Of a stretch of DNA of 64,000 nt, positions 13,001 to 25,000 are shown piece by piece. The stretch spans positions 1,934,741-1,998,740 of the forward strand of contig OY365818.1 in assembly GCA_959347315.1 (NCBI GenBank). Direction: 5' to 3'. The notes under the pieces were generated by a model. That model saw only the letters and a list, made by a program, of their open reading frames with translations. It had not been told where the DNA came from and did not search any database. The position numbers and the translations under genes are program-made. The stretch's first letter is position 1, and each line of letters opens with the position of its first letter. The DNA is from Bimastos eiseni (Eukaryota > Annelida > Clitellata > Crassiclitellata > Lumbricidae).

Positions 13001-16000
13001 AGGGCAGTGCTTGGTGTATGAGAGGGATGAGCGTAAAGAGGAGTGGAAGAGGAGGAGAATTTAAAGGAGAAGGAGGAAAGGAAGGAAGATGAGGAAGGTG
13101 GCGGAAGAGGATAGAAGGAAGGAAGGAAGAGGAGGAGGGTGTTATGAGGAGGAGGAGAAGGAAGAGGAGTGGTAATAGGAGGAGGCAGGGAAGAATGTAA
13201 GGAAGGCTGAGTTGTTGCAATAGATGTCATGTCCAATGTGTGCGTGATGTTGTTTATTTTAGTCTGGTTTCGCTTTTTCTGTCCTTGGTGATAAATAAAT
13301 GAGCTGATAATTATGAACTAATTATTATCATTTGTTTAGTTAGCAATTATCAGCATGAGCTCATTTTTGTTACCATTTGCAGTGACTTGTATATTGGTGG
13401 ACCTTTTAAATCACCGAGATTAAGTCCTTGCTGGTTTCCTCTTGGGTTCTTTCTGGGTCCCACTGTTTTTTCTTGGTCCTTTCTGGGTCCCTCTAGGGTC
13501 CCTCGTTGGTCCTTTCTGGGTCCCTCTTTGGTCTTTTCTTGGTCCCTTCCTTGGTCCCGCTGTGGTCCTTTTTGGTCCGTCGTTGGTCTTTTGACTCTTT
13601 TCTGTGTGTCTCTGAGGTCAATCACAGGCGATGTAAAGCACAATGAAAAAGCAGAAGACTGATTGTCTCTATCCATTTTCCGAAGACATCACACATTCCC
13701 GAGCCAGTGGTTTCAATCTGGCCTCACCAGAGGCCAAGACAGGCGTTGGCCTTGAGTCGGAACAAGGCCGTCTGCAGCGACGAAGGCCAACGATAAGCTC
13801 CGAAGGTCAAAAACACCGGCCAACCAAGTTCGATGATAAGCGGAGGCCAACGTTATTTACGCGGCCTCCGTATTATTAACGCTGCATACGTGTATACCAA
13901 GCAGGTTAATTCTTCGGTTGGTTGGTCTGTGCGTGGGTCGGGGGTCTACCAATGGCTGTGTGCTCAATCAGCGCTTAAGATATACAAACGCTAGATAAGT
14001 TTATAACTGGAAGCAGAGGAGGAGATTAGGGGACAGAAGGGGACGGTCCCCCAAATTTTTAGGTGGAGGGGTGGTGCTGCTTATATCCTCCCCAATATTT
14101 CAGAAATATTTTATATATATTAAACATTTCTACAGTGATTTCGACTGATCACCCTATTTTCCTGCATCCATGTTCGAGAATAGAAATTTATTTTCCAACC
14201 TGTCCCTCCCCCAACCCTATTTTCGTCGACCTGTCCCCCCAAAACAGAACCAAGTCTGCGCCTGTGATTGGAAGCAACAAGGTAAGGCAGGCGATGATAT
14301 CATCTGGAGGCGCCTGGTGGCCAAGGGTCTTTACGATTCCCACTCTTATACGAAGATATCATTAATATTCATGAACCTCAATGATATCCTCATTCAAGAG
14401 TGGGAATCGTAAAGACGCGACCTGGACACCTCTGCTGGTCTGGATGCCCTTCTTAGCACCTATCGCCAAGTGTGCGCCGTGACTCACACTGCGTAGTTCG
14501 GTCGAAACGATCTCGTTCTTCTTTGTGACTGCATAAGAACGGTTCTGTTGGCTCACAGAACCGTTCCTTTGTGTGTGAGAGGGCTAGTCAGTGTTTTCTA
14601 CTCAGAAGGTTGGAGCTTATGACTAGTGGAGTGAGTTGGCCGGAAAGGGGAAGGGGTGGAAGAGTTCGCGTGATACCACGAGGGATGATTGTTGTAGTTT
14701 AACGACACTGTGTGGTAACAAAGACCATTAGCGTCGCCCTCCTCTTTTATCCAGGCTTGGGACTGGCACTGGCAGAGCGCAACCAGCGTAGGAGTTCATG
14801 CCATGAGTGTAGGGGGGGCTTTGTTTATGGAGGGGGACGATTATGGGGTGGACATGATGACGTCAGTTGGAGTTTGAGAAGGTGATGTCGGGAGTGTATT
14901 GTAAGCTTTGTTTGATGGGATGTCTCCTGAATACAATTGAAGTGGACACGTCGGACATATGAGACTGGAGGACTTTGCAGGTCAAGCGAGGTCGGTATAA
15001 GAGGAGATGGCAACAATCAGATGGTATTGGTATGAAAGGTAAGATTCAATGGATTGTTCCATTGGCAAGCAAGGGGCGTTGGGTAAGGATCGCTCCAGAG
15101 CCAGACAGACAGAGACAGACAGAAACAGACAGAGAGAGAGACAGACAGAGAGAGGAGAGAGAGACAGACAGAGAGAGAGTTATAATGGGATGCATTGGTG
15201 TAGCGGTATCTTCTTTACCTTGTAAGCTGAAGGTCGCAGGTTTGAATTTACCTTCTAGCCACTGTGCAGCGACATTGGGCAAGCTGCGGACCCATATTAT
15301 CTGTGAGGAAGGCAATGGGAAACCACCCTCACTCATCTCATACCTGGGTGACATGAAAGCCAATGGACACCTGCCTTTGGCCAGAGAACTCATTATCATC
15401 ACCATTATGATCATATTTCATTTATTGTATGTGTCTGATACGGTTTGTGATCTTTTTGGCGTCTGATTAAAAAACAATGAATAAATATATATTATATATA
15501 TATATATATAATATATATATATATAATATACTCACTAGAGTGTTTAAAAAAATAATTTTTGAAAACTCAAGTGGCTAGGGGACTTAAACGATCAAACGAG
15601 GAGGTTTGGTATGTCAAACAACTCCTAAAACTTTCATGAGATTATTCCATTGTTTAGTTAGTGACAACTCGACATTATTACTCACCCTTGTCCAAGAGTT
15701 ACCCTGCATAAGACCTTCCGCATTGCATTGCATTTTCCAGTCGCCATAGCCAACTCCTCCACTGCATGCAATCCAGCCGTGCCAGTCCCAAGCTTGGATA
15801 AAGAAGGAGGGCGACGCTAATAAACTTTGCTATCACACACAGTGTCGTTGAACTGCAACTATTCGACCAACCGTTACGTTTATCCACTCACAGGAGCAGA
15901 CGAGAAAGCGATGGAGGCTGCTGAGGTGGATCCGAGCGAGTTCTTCGTGGAGCTGGGAATGTTGATCCTGGAAAGTCGTCTGCCTACGCCGTCGGTCAAA

Positions 16001-19000
16001 GGTCGCCAGGACGGACCACACTGTCCCCCTGCTGTGGGAGACCGGACGTCACATGTCTGTGACGTCAGCCAACCACTCGTAAGCCTTACAAGTTCTGTCT
16101 TTGTTTATGTTAGAAATTAGAAAATCAAATCAACTTTTATTGTTCACTAAAATAACTGTACAGTTTGAATACTTAATTGCATGTGAACTTGTAATTTAAT
16201 TACTTGAGTGTATGGATACTTTGAGAACTTGCAGAATACTGACCTATTTGTTCACTATGTATACTTTTAGTACTGACCGTGGCTCTGATTTCGTTTAGTA
16301 CTTGGGTACTGACCTACTAGCTCAATATGAATACTCTTAATACTTGAGGAATACTGACCTATAAGCTCATTGTGCATACTTTGAGTACTGAAATAGGCTC
16401 AATATGCATACTTTGATTATTTGAGTACTGACTCGCTTCGTCTTTTGTGCGTTGCTCGTAGTGCAAGCGAGCGCTGGAGATGCAGCGCCAGATGCAGGCG
16501 CTGTGGCGCAACCGCATCCCTATGTGCATCGAGGTGCTCCTGCTTCCCGACTGCAGCCACGGCCAGCAGAGGGCGGCATCCACTGACGCAGTGCCACCTG
16601 TTGCCGGGGATGGATGCATCCTACTCGAACAGTGGACCATCCAGTTCGTCGTCAGAAAGTAAGTGACATTACCTTTACATTACCTTTACATTACCTTTAC
16701 GTTACCTTTACGTTACCTTTACGTTACCTTCACGTTACCTTTACGTTACCTTCACGTTACATTTACGTTGCATTTACGTTGCATTTACATTTACATCACG
16801 TTTACATCACGTTTACATCACGTTCACATCACGTTTACATCACGTTTACATTCACGTTACATTTACATTCACGTTACATTTACATTCACGTTACATTTAC
16901 ATTCACGTTACATTCACGTTACATTGGTTGACAAGTCCTTCTTTCTCTAGGCGCCGCCATTGGTGAAGTCAGATGTGTAACGTAATGGACGCCTTGCATT
17001 GCTAATGGTGTACACACTGTGGAGCAGAGCTGAGCAACTGAGTTCCATGCCCATTACCCCTCCCCATGAGGCCGATTAGGCCTTCTTTTGCTAGGAGGTG
17101 GCGGTCACTATACTAAATGTATTACATGATGAGCGCTTTGCATGGCTGCCCACAGTTAAATTCGACTCCTGTGATAACTTGTCATCATTCGTTCATATTA
17201 TACTTTTAATCGTATTATGGTTCGAAAGTTTGATATTAAATGAAAATATTGTATTATTATTATCTTTTCATCCCTTTGAATTAAAAAAATTTGTTCAGCA
17301 ATAGCAAGTCTTCGCAGGTAGTTTTATTGATGCAAAAAGCGACTGCATTAACATGCTGGATAATCATGGATAAGCGTTGAAAGAGGAAGGCAGTCTCTCT
17401 GTTATCACCTGATTTATGCATTGCTATTATTATTATTACACTTTGCAGTGAACTTTACATTACATTACATTTTAATTGTTATACCATCTCACCATTACAC
17501 ACACCCACCTGACTTAACCCACCGTCAGGCTACAACTGTACAATGTGGAGTACGCTTTACATTACCGTCGTTTTACTTTACTCGTAGGCCAATGGAGAGC
17601 TGTATCTCTTCGAAGGCTTTGTTCCAAGCGATGAGATCTTATCTTCATTTCTCACAGCTCAGCGCTTGGCTCAACTTGACTCATGGCAACGAACCACGTC
17701 ATGTCGGATACAGGTATTACCACTTTACCACCTAAGACTGATTACGTAGGTATGTCTGTGTGTTTGTATATGTGTATTTTTTTTAGGTTCATATACAAAA
17801 GTTGTATTTGTCTGTGTGTATGAGAGTTTTTTTTTAAGGTATGTATGTATGTAGGTTTATTTGTGTTGGCCATATAAAAAATGTATTTCTGCTTCAAGCA
17901 TTGGTTGGTTAATTGTTTGAATGAATGATTGATTGATTTGTTTGTTGATTTGTTGATTGATTGATTGATTGATTGATTTGTTGATTTGTTGATTGATTGA
18001 TTTGTTTGTTGATTTGTTGATTGATTGATTTGTTGATTGATTAATTGATCGGTTAATGAATTGAAATGGATTGATTAATTGATTGAATAATGGAATAACC
18101 GGATTGATTTATTGATTGATTGGTTGTGGATCAATAGATTAATGGATGAAGGAATTGGTCAATTTGGTCAGTAAACGATATTTATAAATATAGTACTAAA
18201 AATAAAATCATTAGTTACATAATCTAAATTATCGGATGGCATAGTCCTAGACTGCTGTGATACACTGCAGGGTCTCCCCTCCGGCGGAATTCTGCACGAC
18301 AACCTTCCACGAGTCTCCGGAGAGTCACCTCTTCCCTCTAGCCTCAGCCAACAAATCCACCAACATGAAGGTCACCCTGGCTCACCTGCCTCGCCTTCCC
18401 GACATCCCTAAGCCATCCTGCAGTGAGCGAACCGGCAAACAGTCGTGCCACTCTACGGACTACGTCTTGCCCTGTCGACCTAAGAGCCCGGTCGGTCGCA
18501 GGGGGGCCGTTCCTCCCCTGAGAAGCGACTCCCCGAAACTCGCCAAGCCGAACGTCCTTCATGTCCTATCGGCAGAGGAGCGAGAGATGCTGACGCGACC
18601 GTCACGGTGCTCTTGCACAGAGTGTGCCACCGCCGCGGGTCGGGACGCCGGGGCAGGAGTCGCCGGGGTACCTCCTCCCAGGTCGGCGCCGAGCCCGCCT
18701 GCTGGAGCGTCCCGTCAGAAATCGCCGGAACTGGCGTTGGAGACCGCTCGGTCGGGCAGTAGAGACGCTGGGGCCATTCCCAAAAGGTTCTCACTGCAGC
18801 TGAAGTCGACGCCGGAGGACCTTCTCGCCAAGCACCCGCGATCTCCCCAGCACTCCAAGTCGATCCCGATGGCGGACGGAGAGACCGCTTCTCCGCGCCC
18901 TCGTGGTGCCCTTCCAGTGTGTCTGGACCGCAGGCGCAAAGACCTCATCCCGGAGGTCCTTTCCGGCCCCGGCGCGCTCAGGGATTCATCGACAGACAGC

Positions 19001-22000
19001 AACGGCTCCACCCCGGACTACGACCACTTCCTGAGCAAGACACTCATGCAACAGAGCGAGCCACTCTCCCTGCAAGAAATGGAGGAGTACCTCCAGCGCC
19101 TCTACCAGCCCTCGCACGAATCCTTCCGGGTCGCCGGGGTCTCAGGTCGTGACGTCCGACCGGCCGTGGTGAAGTCCTGGTCAGACGCCCCAGACTTCGA
19201 AGGGGAGTACGACTTCCCCGAGTCTCTTTTGGGGGTACCACCTCATGGGATGATCCCTCATGAGGGCGACGAGCCCCTCGGAAGGAAGAAGGTCTCCAGT
19301 TCCTTCGACAGGGGCACGGCACTAAAAGACTTGAATGTCGACCCGAAATCCGACGTTAAAGTCACGAGACTGCGTGCTGACTTGAAATTGCTCCAAGACT
19401 GCCCGGTCTCTAAATCGGTGAACATACCAGAAAGGATCGGGGTCCGCAAATCGACCGGGACCTTTGAGCAGACGGACGACGCGACGGAAAAGTCCGACAG
19501 ACTTGGTCCGCTGCCCAAACCGGTAGAGCGCAAACAGCCTGTCGCTTCCGCCTCCTCCAACACGGACTCGGTCAATTTCCGACCAGTGTTCACGCTCGGA
19601 GACTCAGGCGAATTCGAGGAGAACTGCGAGACGCTTGAGTTGTCAAGTGCGAAAGGATTCTGTGATGTTGAGACGACCCCTAAGTCGTGTATCGTGTCAA
19701 AGTTCAAGGACGAAGAGAAGAGAGGTCAGGGTGAGTCGGTCGCGGTTCGTTCCATTCACAAGAGCGTTTCCTGTCCGTCGAAACCGGCGCTGAGGAGCAA
19801 CTGTAGCTCAGCGACGAGCAGGGTCAGCTCACTGCTCAAGACTGTGATGAAGAAGGAGATGGTTGGTCAGCAGAGCACGTCAGTGGCTAATGAGGTGGGA
19901 ACTGCTTTGAGCGATTTTAGTCTTTCAGTCAGCATGCATTCAGTTATAATTCAGTCATTCATTTGTCAGTCTTTCAGCCAATGGTTCTTACCTTGCAACA
20001 CAAATGGGTAACTCCTATTTGCAATTCTTAGCGTGCAATACATATTATGGGTGACCTCTCAATCGTTGTTCTTAACTTGCAACACATATGACCAGTTTTC
20101 GAATGGTAATTCTTGAGCACCTCATGTGTGGTGACTCGTTTCGGTAATTCCTAACTTGCAAAACGTATGGATGACTCCATAGTAGTTATTCTTACTTATA
20201 ACATGTATCGATAACTTCGTAATTGTTATATTTATCGACGCCATATTGCATATGATTATGATTAGATGTTAATCATTTATGATTACTTGGAAATGATTTA
20301 GGGTCGACCTCCTGCCACAAAAAGTCCTTGTGTTCCAACTGATCAGGAGAGAATCTACTTTCGCCGGTGCGTCCAAAAGAGCACCAGCATGGTGTTCCAC
20401 GCCACCACTGGACTTCCTCTTCAGTCTAGTCCCGTAAGTGGTAAATGGTGGCAAATTGGCTGGATCGCTGCTCACCTTTTAATGCAGAGAGAACATATTT
20501 TTAACGTGAAGACAATACCTTTTTATGCAGAAGTTATTTTTTGCTCTGTTGTATTGTCCACAAGCAGATTTTTCTTCATTTCTATCTTTTGACCCGATTG
20601 ATAGCGATTACAGGAATTTTCGAGAAATTGCCCAATCTGCCAGACCGCTATTTCATGGGATTGATTGATTGATATAATTATTTATTGATTTTTTATTGCT
20701 TTATTGATCACTTGCTAAGTTGATCGATTTATTTGTTTATTCACTGATTTATCTCTTTATTTATCTACTTTTTGACTTAGTAATTCAGTGGTTGATTTGA
20801 TTAATTGATTGATTTAATTAATTGATGGATTGATTTACTGATTGAGATACTGATTGATTTACTGATTGATTTACTGATTGATTGATTGTTTTGTCACGTG
20901 ACGATTTTAGGTTCCAGCAAAGAAGATATCATCCGGTAGTTTTGACTACGACAGTACGTTAAATTCTGTGAGGGCCATCAAGAAGTACGTAACGCTGTTG
21001 TTCTGTGACTAATGTAGTAATGTACGTTAATCTTATTTCTGGTGGTTTTTTTTTTCAGAGCGGGAACCGGGGAGGGTTTCCGAGAATCTCACAGTTCTGC
21101 GTAAAGTATTCAAGCGTGGTCAAAATCTCACTAATTCATTCGATGATTTATATAGCACCCTTCCTAGCTTAGCTACTCAAATTAGTTTCTAACCTGAGCC
21201 CAGACAAAGAGGTAGTTTTCAATGGTCAAGAAATGAAGTACTGCACGAGCCTCTGTTGGCCCTTTGCTATGGAACAGTCTTCCTGCTGTGACTCGTGCTT
21301 CAATCTTATCTAGTAGCACAACTGTTTCTGCTCGTACTCTTAAGACTTTTCTTTCTCTAGGGAATTTTCGCATTGGGAGCGCCTCTGATTAGGTTGTACT
21401 GTGAGAGGCGCTTTATAAATCCGTAAATAGAATAGAATAGAGTTAGGGAACAGACGTAGCTGCAGAGAATGGTCATTCCAAGCCCTTGGGAATATCACAG
21501 AGAATGAAGTGTTTTGTATAGCTGATGTATGGACAAATGAAGCCAGAGGATGTTAAGGTTTTAACGCGACAACTCGTGAGATATGTTGCTTTCCTTAACC
21601 ATTAATATCATTTTAGCTATTGAACTGGGGGTTTTGGAAGAAGAACTATGCTGGTTGGATCCCCAATCGTATCCTGGACACTAAAATGCCGATGATTAAT
21701 ATTAACTAGTGATCGGATAATGTAAGAGGTCAAATATAACTATATTGTACGAATTAATAATTTTTTGGTTGAGGTTTGTTGAAGTAATTTGCCATTTTTT
21801 AAAAAATATAATTCTTATTACTTGCTTAGCAAAAACATTTGCAGCTTGGAGGGATTATAATTATTACAGTATTACCATTATTAGCGTAATTGTACTATAA
21901 GATTTCTGTAAGAAAATGAATGTGGTCTATTTGTGAAGACAAATTGGCATTTTTCACTACTTTGACAAAACATCAAAAATTTAAGACAACTTTAGAAGCA

Positions 22001-25000
22001 AATACGTCTTATGTGTTTGTTATAAGGTTAGAACACGAGCCAAAATTTAATTTGATGCCTAACGTGATGAGCGCCCTGCATGGCTGCCGACAGTTGAATT
22101 CGAGTCCTGTAACGACATGTCATCATTCGAACATAATGTACTTGTAATCATACCGCGATTTTGTAAGTTTGAAATGAACCGAAAATTGCTATCTTTATTA
22201 TATCGAGTGTTGTACTCTGTTCCTATCATAATGCAGCGTTCTGTTATTTTCCTTCCAGTTCGTTGTCCTGTATAAACCTCGATGCACAGAGCGACAGTCC
22301 AGACCTGGAAAGGATTCGTCAGACGTACAGCACAAGCGCTCCAGCCTCAACCAACTGCCTACTTGGAAACTTCGAGGTAGTTCTACAGTCTGGCCTTAAG
22401 AAACTTTCATTAATTCATTTGTCGAGAGGATCATATTCGTATAGAGCCCAACTCCAGCAATAATAGAGAAGCTTTAGTCTGAGATGGCATGTTTGTACAT
22501 GCCTGATGCATGGCCAAAAATCCTTGGAACTAATGAATACGGTTTGACTCTGGTGTGCTTTCGGTTGGTGCATTAGACATTTACGCTATAGAAGTTGCTA
22601 ATTAATAGTTCACCTAATTCGTAAATCATCTATTTAATAATTCACCTAGTCAGTATTTCACGTAATTAATAATTAACTCAATTAGTAATGCACCTATTTA
22701 ATAATTCATCTGATTACTAATTAACAGAAGTAATAAGTCGCTTGATTAATAATACACCTAATTAATTATTCAGCTAGTTAATAATTCACCTTAGTCACTA
22801 ATTAATGATTCATCTTATTAATAATGTTGCTGATGACTCTTACACATTTATAGGTACTTAGTAGACTATTACTTTTGAAAGTTGGAAAGACCGAGTTAGC
22901 ATAGTAATGGCTTGCATTTCTAAAATAGGATATCCTATTAATGGCTGCATTTTATAATTATGATCGCATAATTATGACTTTTATTCGAGCACAGCAAAAC
23001 ACAATAATGATGTCCTTCTAAAATAGGAGAGCCTAATAACAGCTTGTATATATAAATAGTGGAGCATAATAAAATTAATCTTTCTTTCTGAACCAGGAGA
23101 GCCTGATAAATGGTCGCATCGAGCCGAGCGGGGTCGTGAGCGGGTTCACCGTTGACATCGGGGCGAGCGGGTCATTCTGCCCACAGCACATCACGCTGCC
23201 CGTCACTGCTTTCTTCTTCTGTCTATCCGACGACAACGCCCCGTCTCCATACCTGGTGAACTTACGAGTTTTTCAATGAGAACTATTTAAAAAGTTTATT
23301 ATTCGTTCCAGAAATTTATGTACCACCTGTTGAAGAAGAACTTAGAGGCGCAAATGTGGAAGTAAGTAGGTTTGCAATTAGCTGGTTTGTAGAGTGTTTC
23401 CTGATGTGAAATGCGACGATCTCGTAATGCGGGATGCTACAATAGGTCTGGGCACTCGTAACGCGGATAGTATGGGTGCGGTCCTCCTCTTTGGATATGT
23501 TTACTTGATGGGAACATGTTCTTCACTCACAGATAGACCTAATCAGCGCTGTCGAGTTTTGCTTGTTACCTGTATCATGGCGCTTTATAAATGCTTTCTC
23601 CTTTGGTTCTCTGCCCTCCTAGGTAGGTTGGTTAGTCCAATGTGACCATTTCGTCAGTCACTATTAGTAAATAATAATAATAATAGTAATAATAACAATC
23701 AGGAGAGAATCAGGAGACTGGAGAATGATTGACTCTTATGTTTAAAAAATTTTAAAAACTGTCAACTAAAAACTAATGAGTATGTATTTCTGTTCGATGG
23801 TTTACCAATAAATAAATGTGTTATAATAATAATAATAAAAATAATAATAAATTTGTTCCCATCTTTATAACGTCGTTATACCTCAAGCAGGTCCGATTAG
23901 CCAAATCCTCTCGCTACTTTCTTATTTAATTCTTTTATTTTCTTCAGGGTCACATCAACTTGGAGGGCTACTCGAAGCGAGGCTACCACATCCCTAAACA
24001 AGGAACGATACAAGTCGTAAGTTTATACTGCGAGAAGATATTTCATTTAGGCTTAAACAGCTAAACTCAAACTTTGTTTCTTGTTGTTTTTTTTTTTATC
24101 AATTTACATGAATTTATTAATCTAATCAAAAATTGGGTGAATCGTCGATCATGTGTTGGATGTTGGATGAATCATTGATTCAATGTTGAATCTTGAATGA
24201 TAATCATTGATCAAGTGGTAAACATTCAATCAGTCGATTAATCATCGATCGTCAAATCATCGATGATGAACGTTGTTCAACTGTTTCAGACGTTGTTCAA
24301 TCCGAACACGACGGTGGTGAAGATGTTTGTCGTCAAGTACGACATGAGTGACATGCCTCCCAGTCACCAGACCGTCCTTCGTCAACGGACCCTCTACATG
24401 CCCGTCAAGGGCAGTCCAAGCGACATCCCAGGCGTCATGGTCTATCTACGCTACCTAATCCACCTCCGGTTAGCACATCTAATAATAATAAAAATAATAA
24501 TATTCGTTTTAATTTCTAACTAACAAATTACAGTATGATTACAAGTACAGTATGAACAAATGATGACAAGTTATTACAGTAGTCGAATTAATTTTTGGCA
24601 ACGATGCAAGGCGCCCCTTACGTTATTCATGTCATTTTAAACATACGCCATCGCCTAGCAAAAGAAGGACTGGTCGACCTTAGGGGAAATATGGGTATTG
24701 AACTTGGTTCCTGCGCCCCAGTGTATTATCCATTACCGTAGGTGGCAGGTTATTACAGAAGTCGAATTTAACTGTATCGTAATTCCGTTTTCAAATCTAA
24801 TGATGTTTGTAGGGTCTTTATCATAATGCTGATTGCAGAACGCTTTTTACAATACAATACAACTGTAATTTGATATTGTCCTACTCACAATTAGTTCAGA
24901 AGTGCATACACACGCCTCTACGATGCAACTGCAGTTGTAATGCAGAGCAATTGTGTGCAATGGACTTGCTCAAGGTCCCTACAAAGTGACTCCCCGGACG

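Larger units (their letters stand above)
4226..15893 (+). other. atos intron 1 (11.7 kb), repeat-filled
   Basis: Bounded by donor GTAAGT (4226) and acceptor CCACTCACAG (ends 15893). I saw no further exon of atos and no nested gene. The content is simple repeats, SINE families A, B and D, and the hairpin at 14327. Large first introns often carry enhancers, but none can be identified by eye. Confidence 0.75.

Noticed and set aside
13350..13676. 108-codon Lys/Gly/Pro-rich minus-strand ORF
   Set aside because: Its peptide periodicity mirrors the GGGTCCCTC minisatellite and there is no independent support.
14060..14365. Possible MITE with AGGGGACAG and CTGTCCCCC-type ends
   Set aside because: The complementary C/G-rich stretches (about 14020-14060 and 14200-14250) are short and I could not define symmetric ends or a target duplication.
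18344..19707. Minus-strand frames of 72-149 codons under atos exon 5
   Set aside because: Shadows of a GC-rich coding exon; the + frame has the splice phases and family context.
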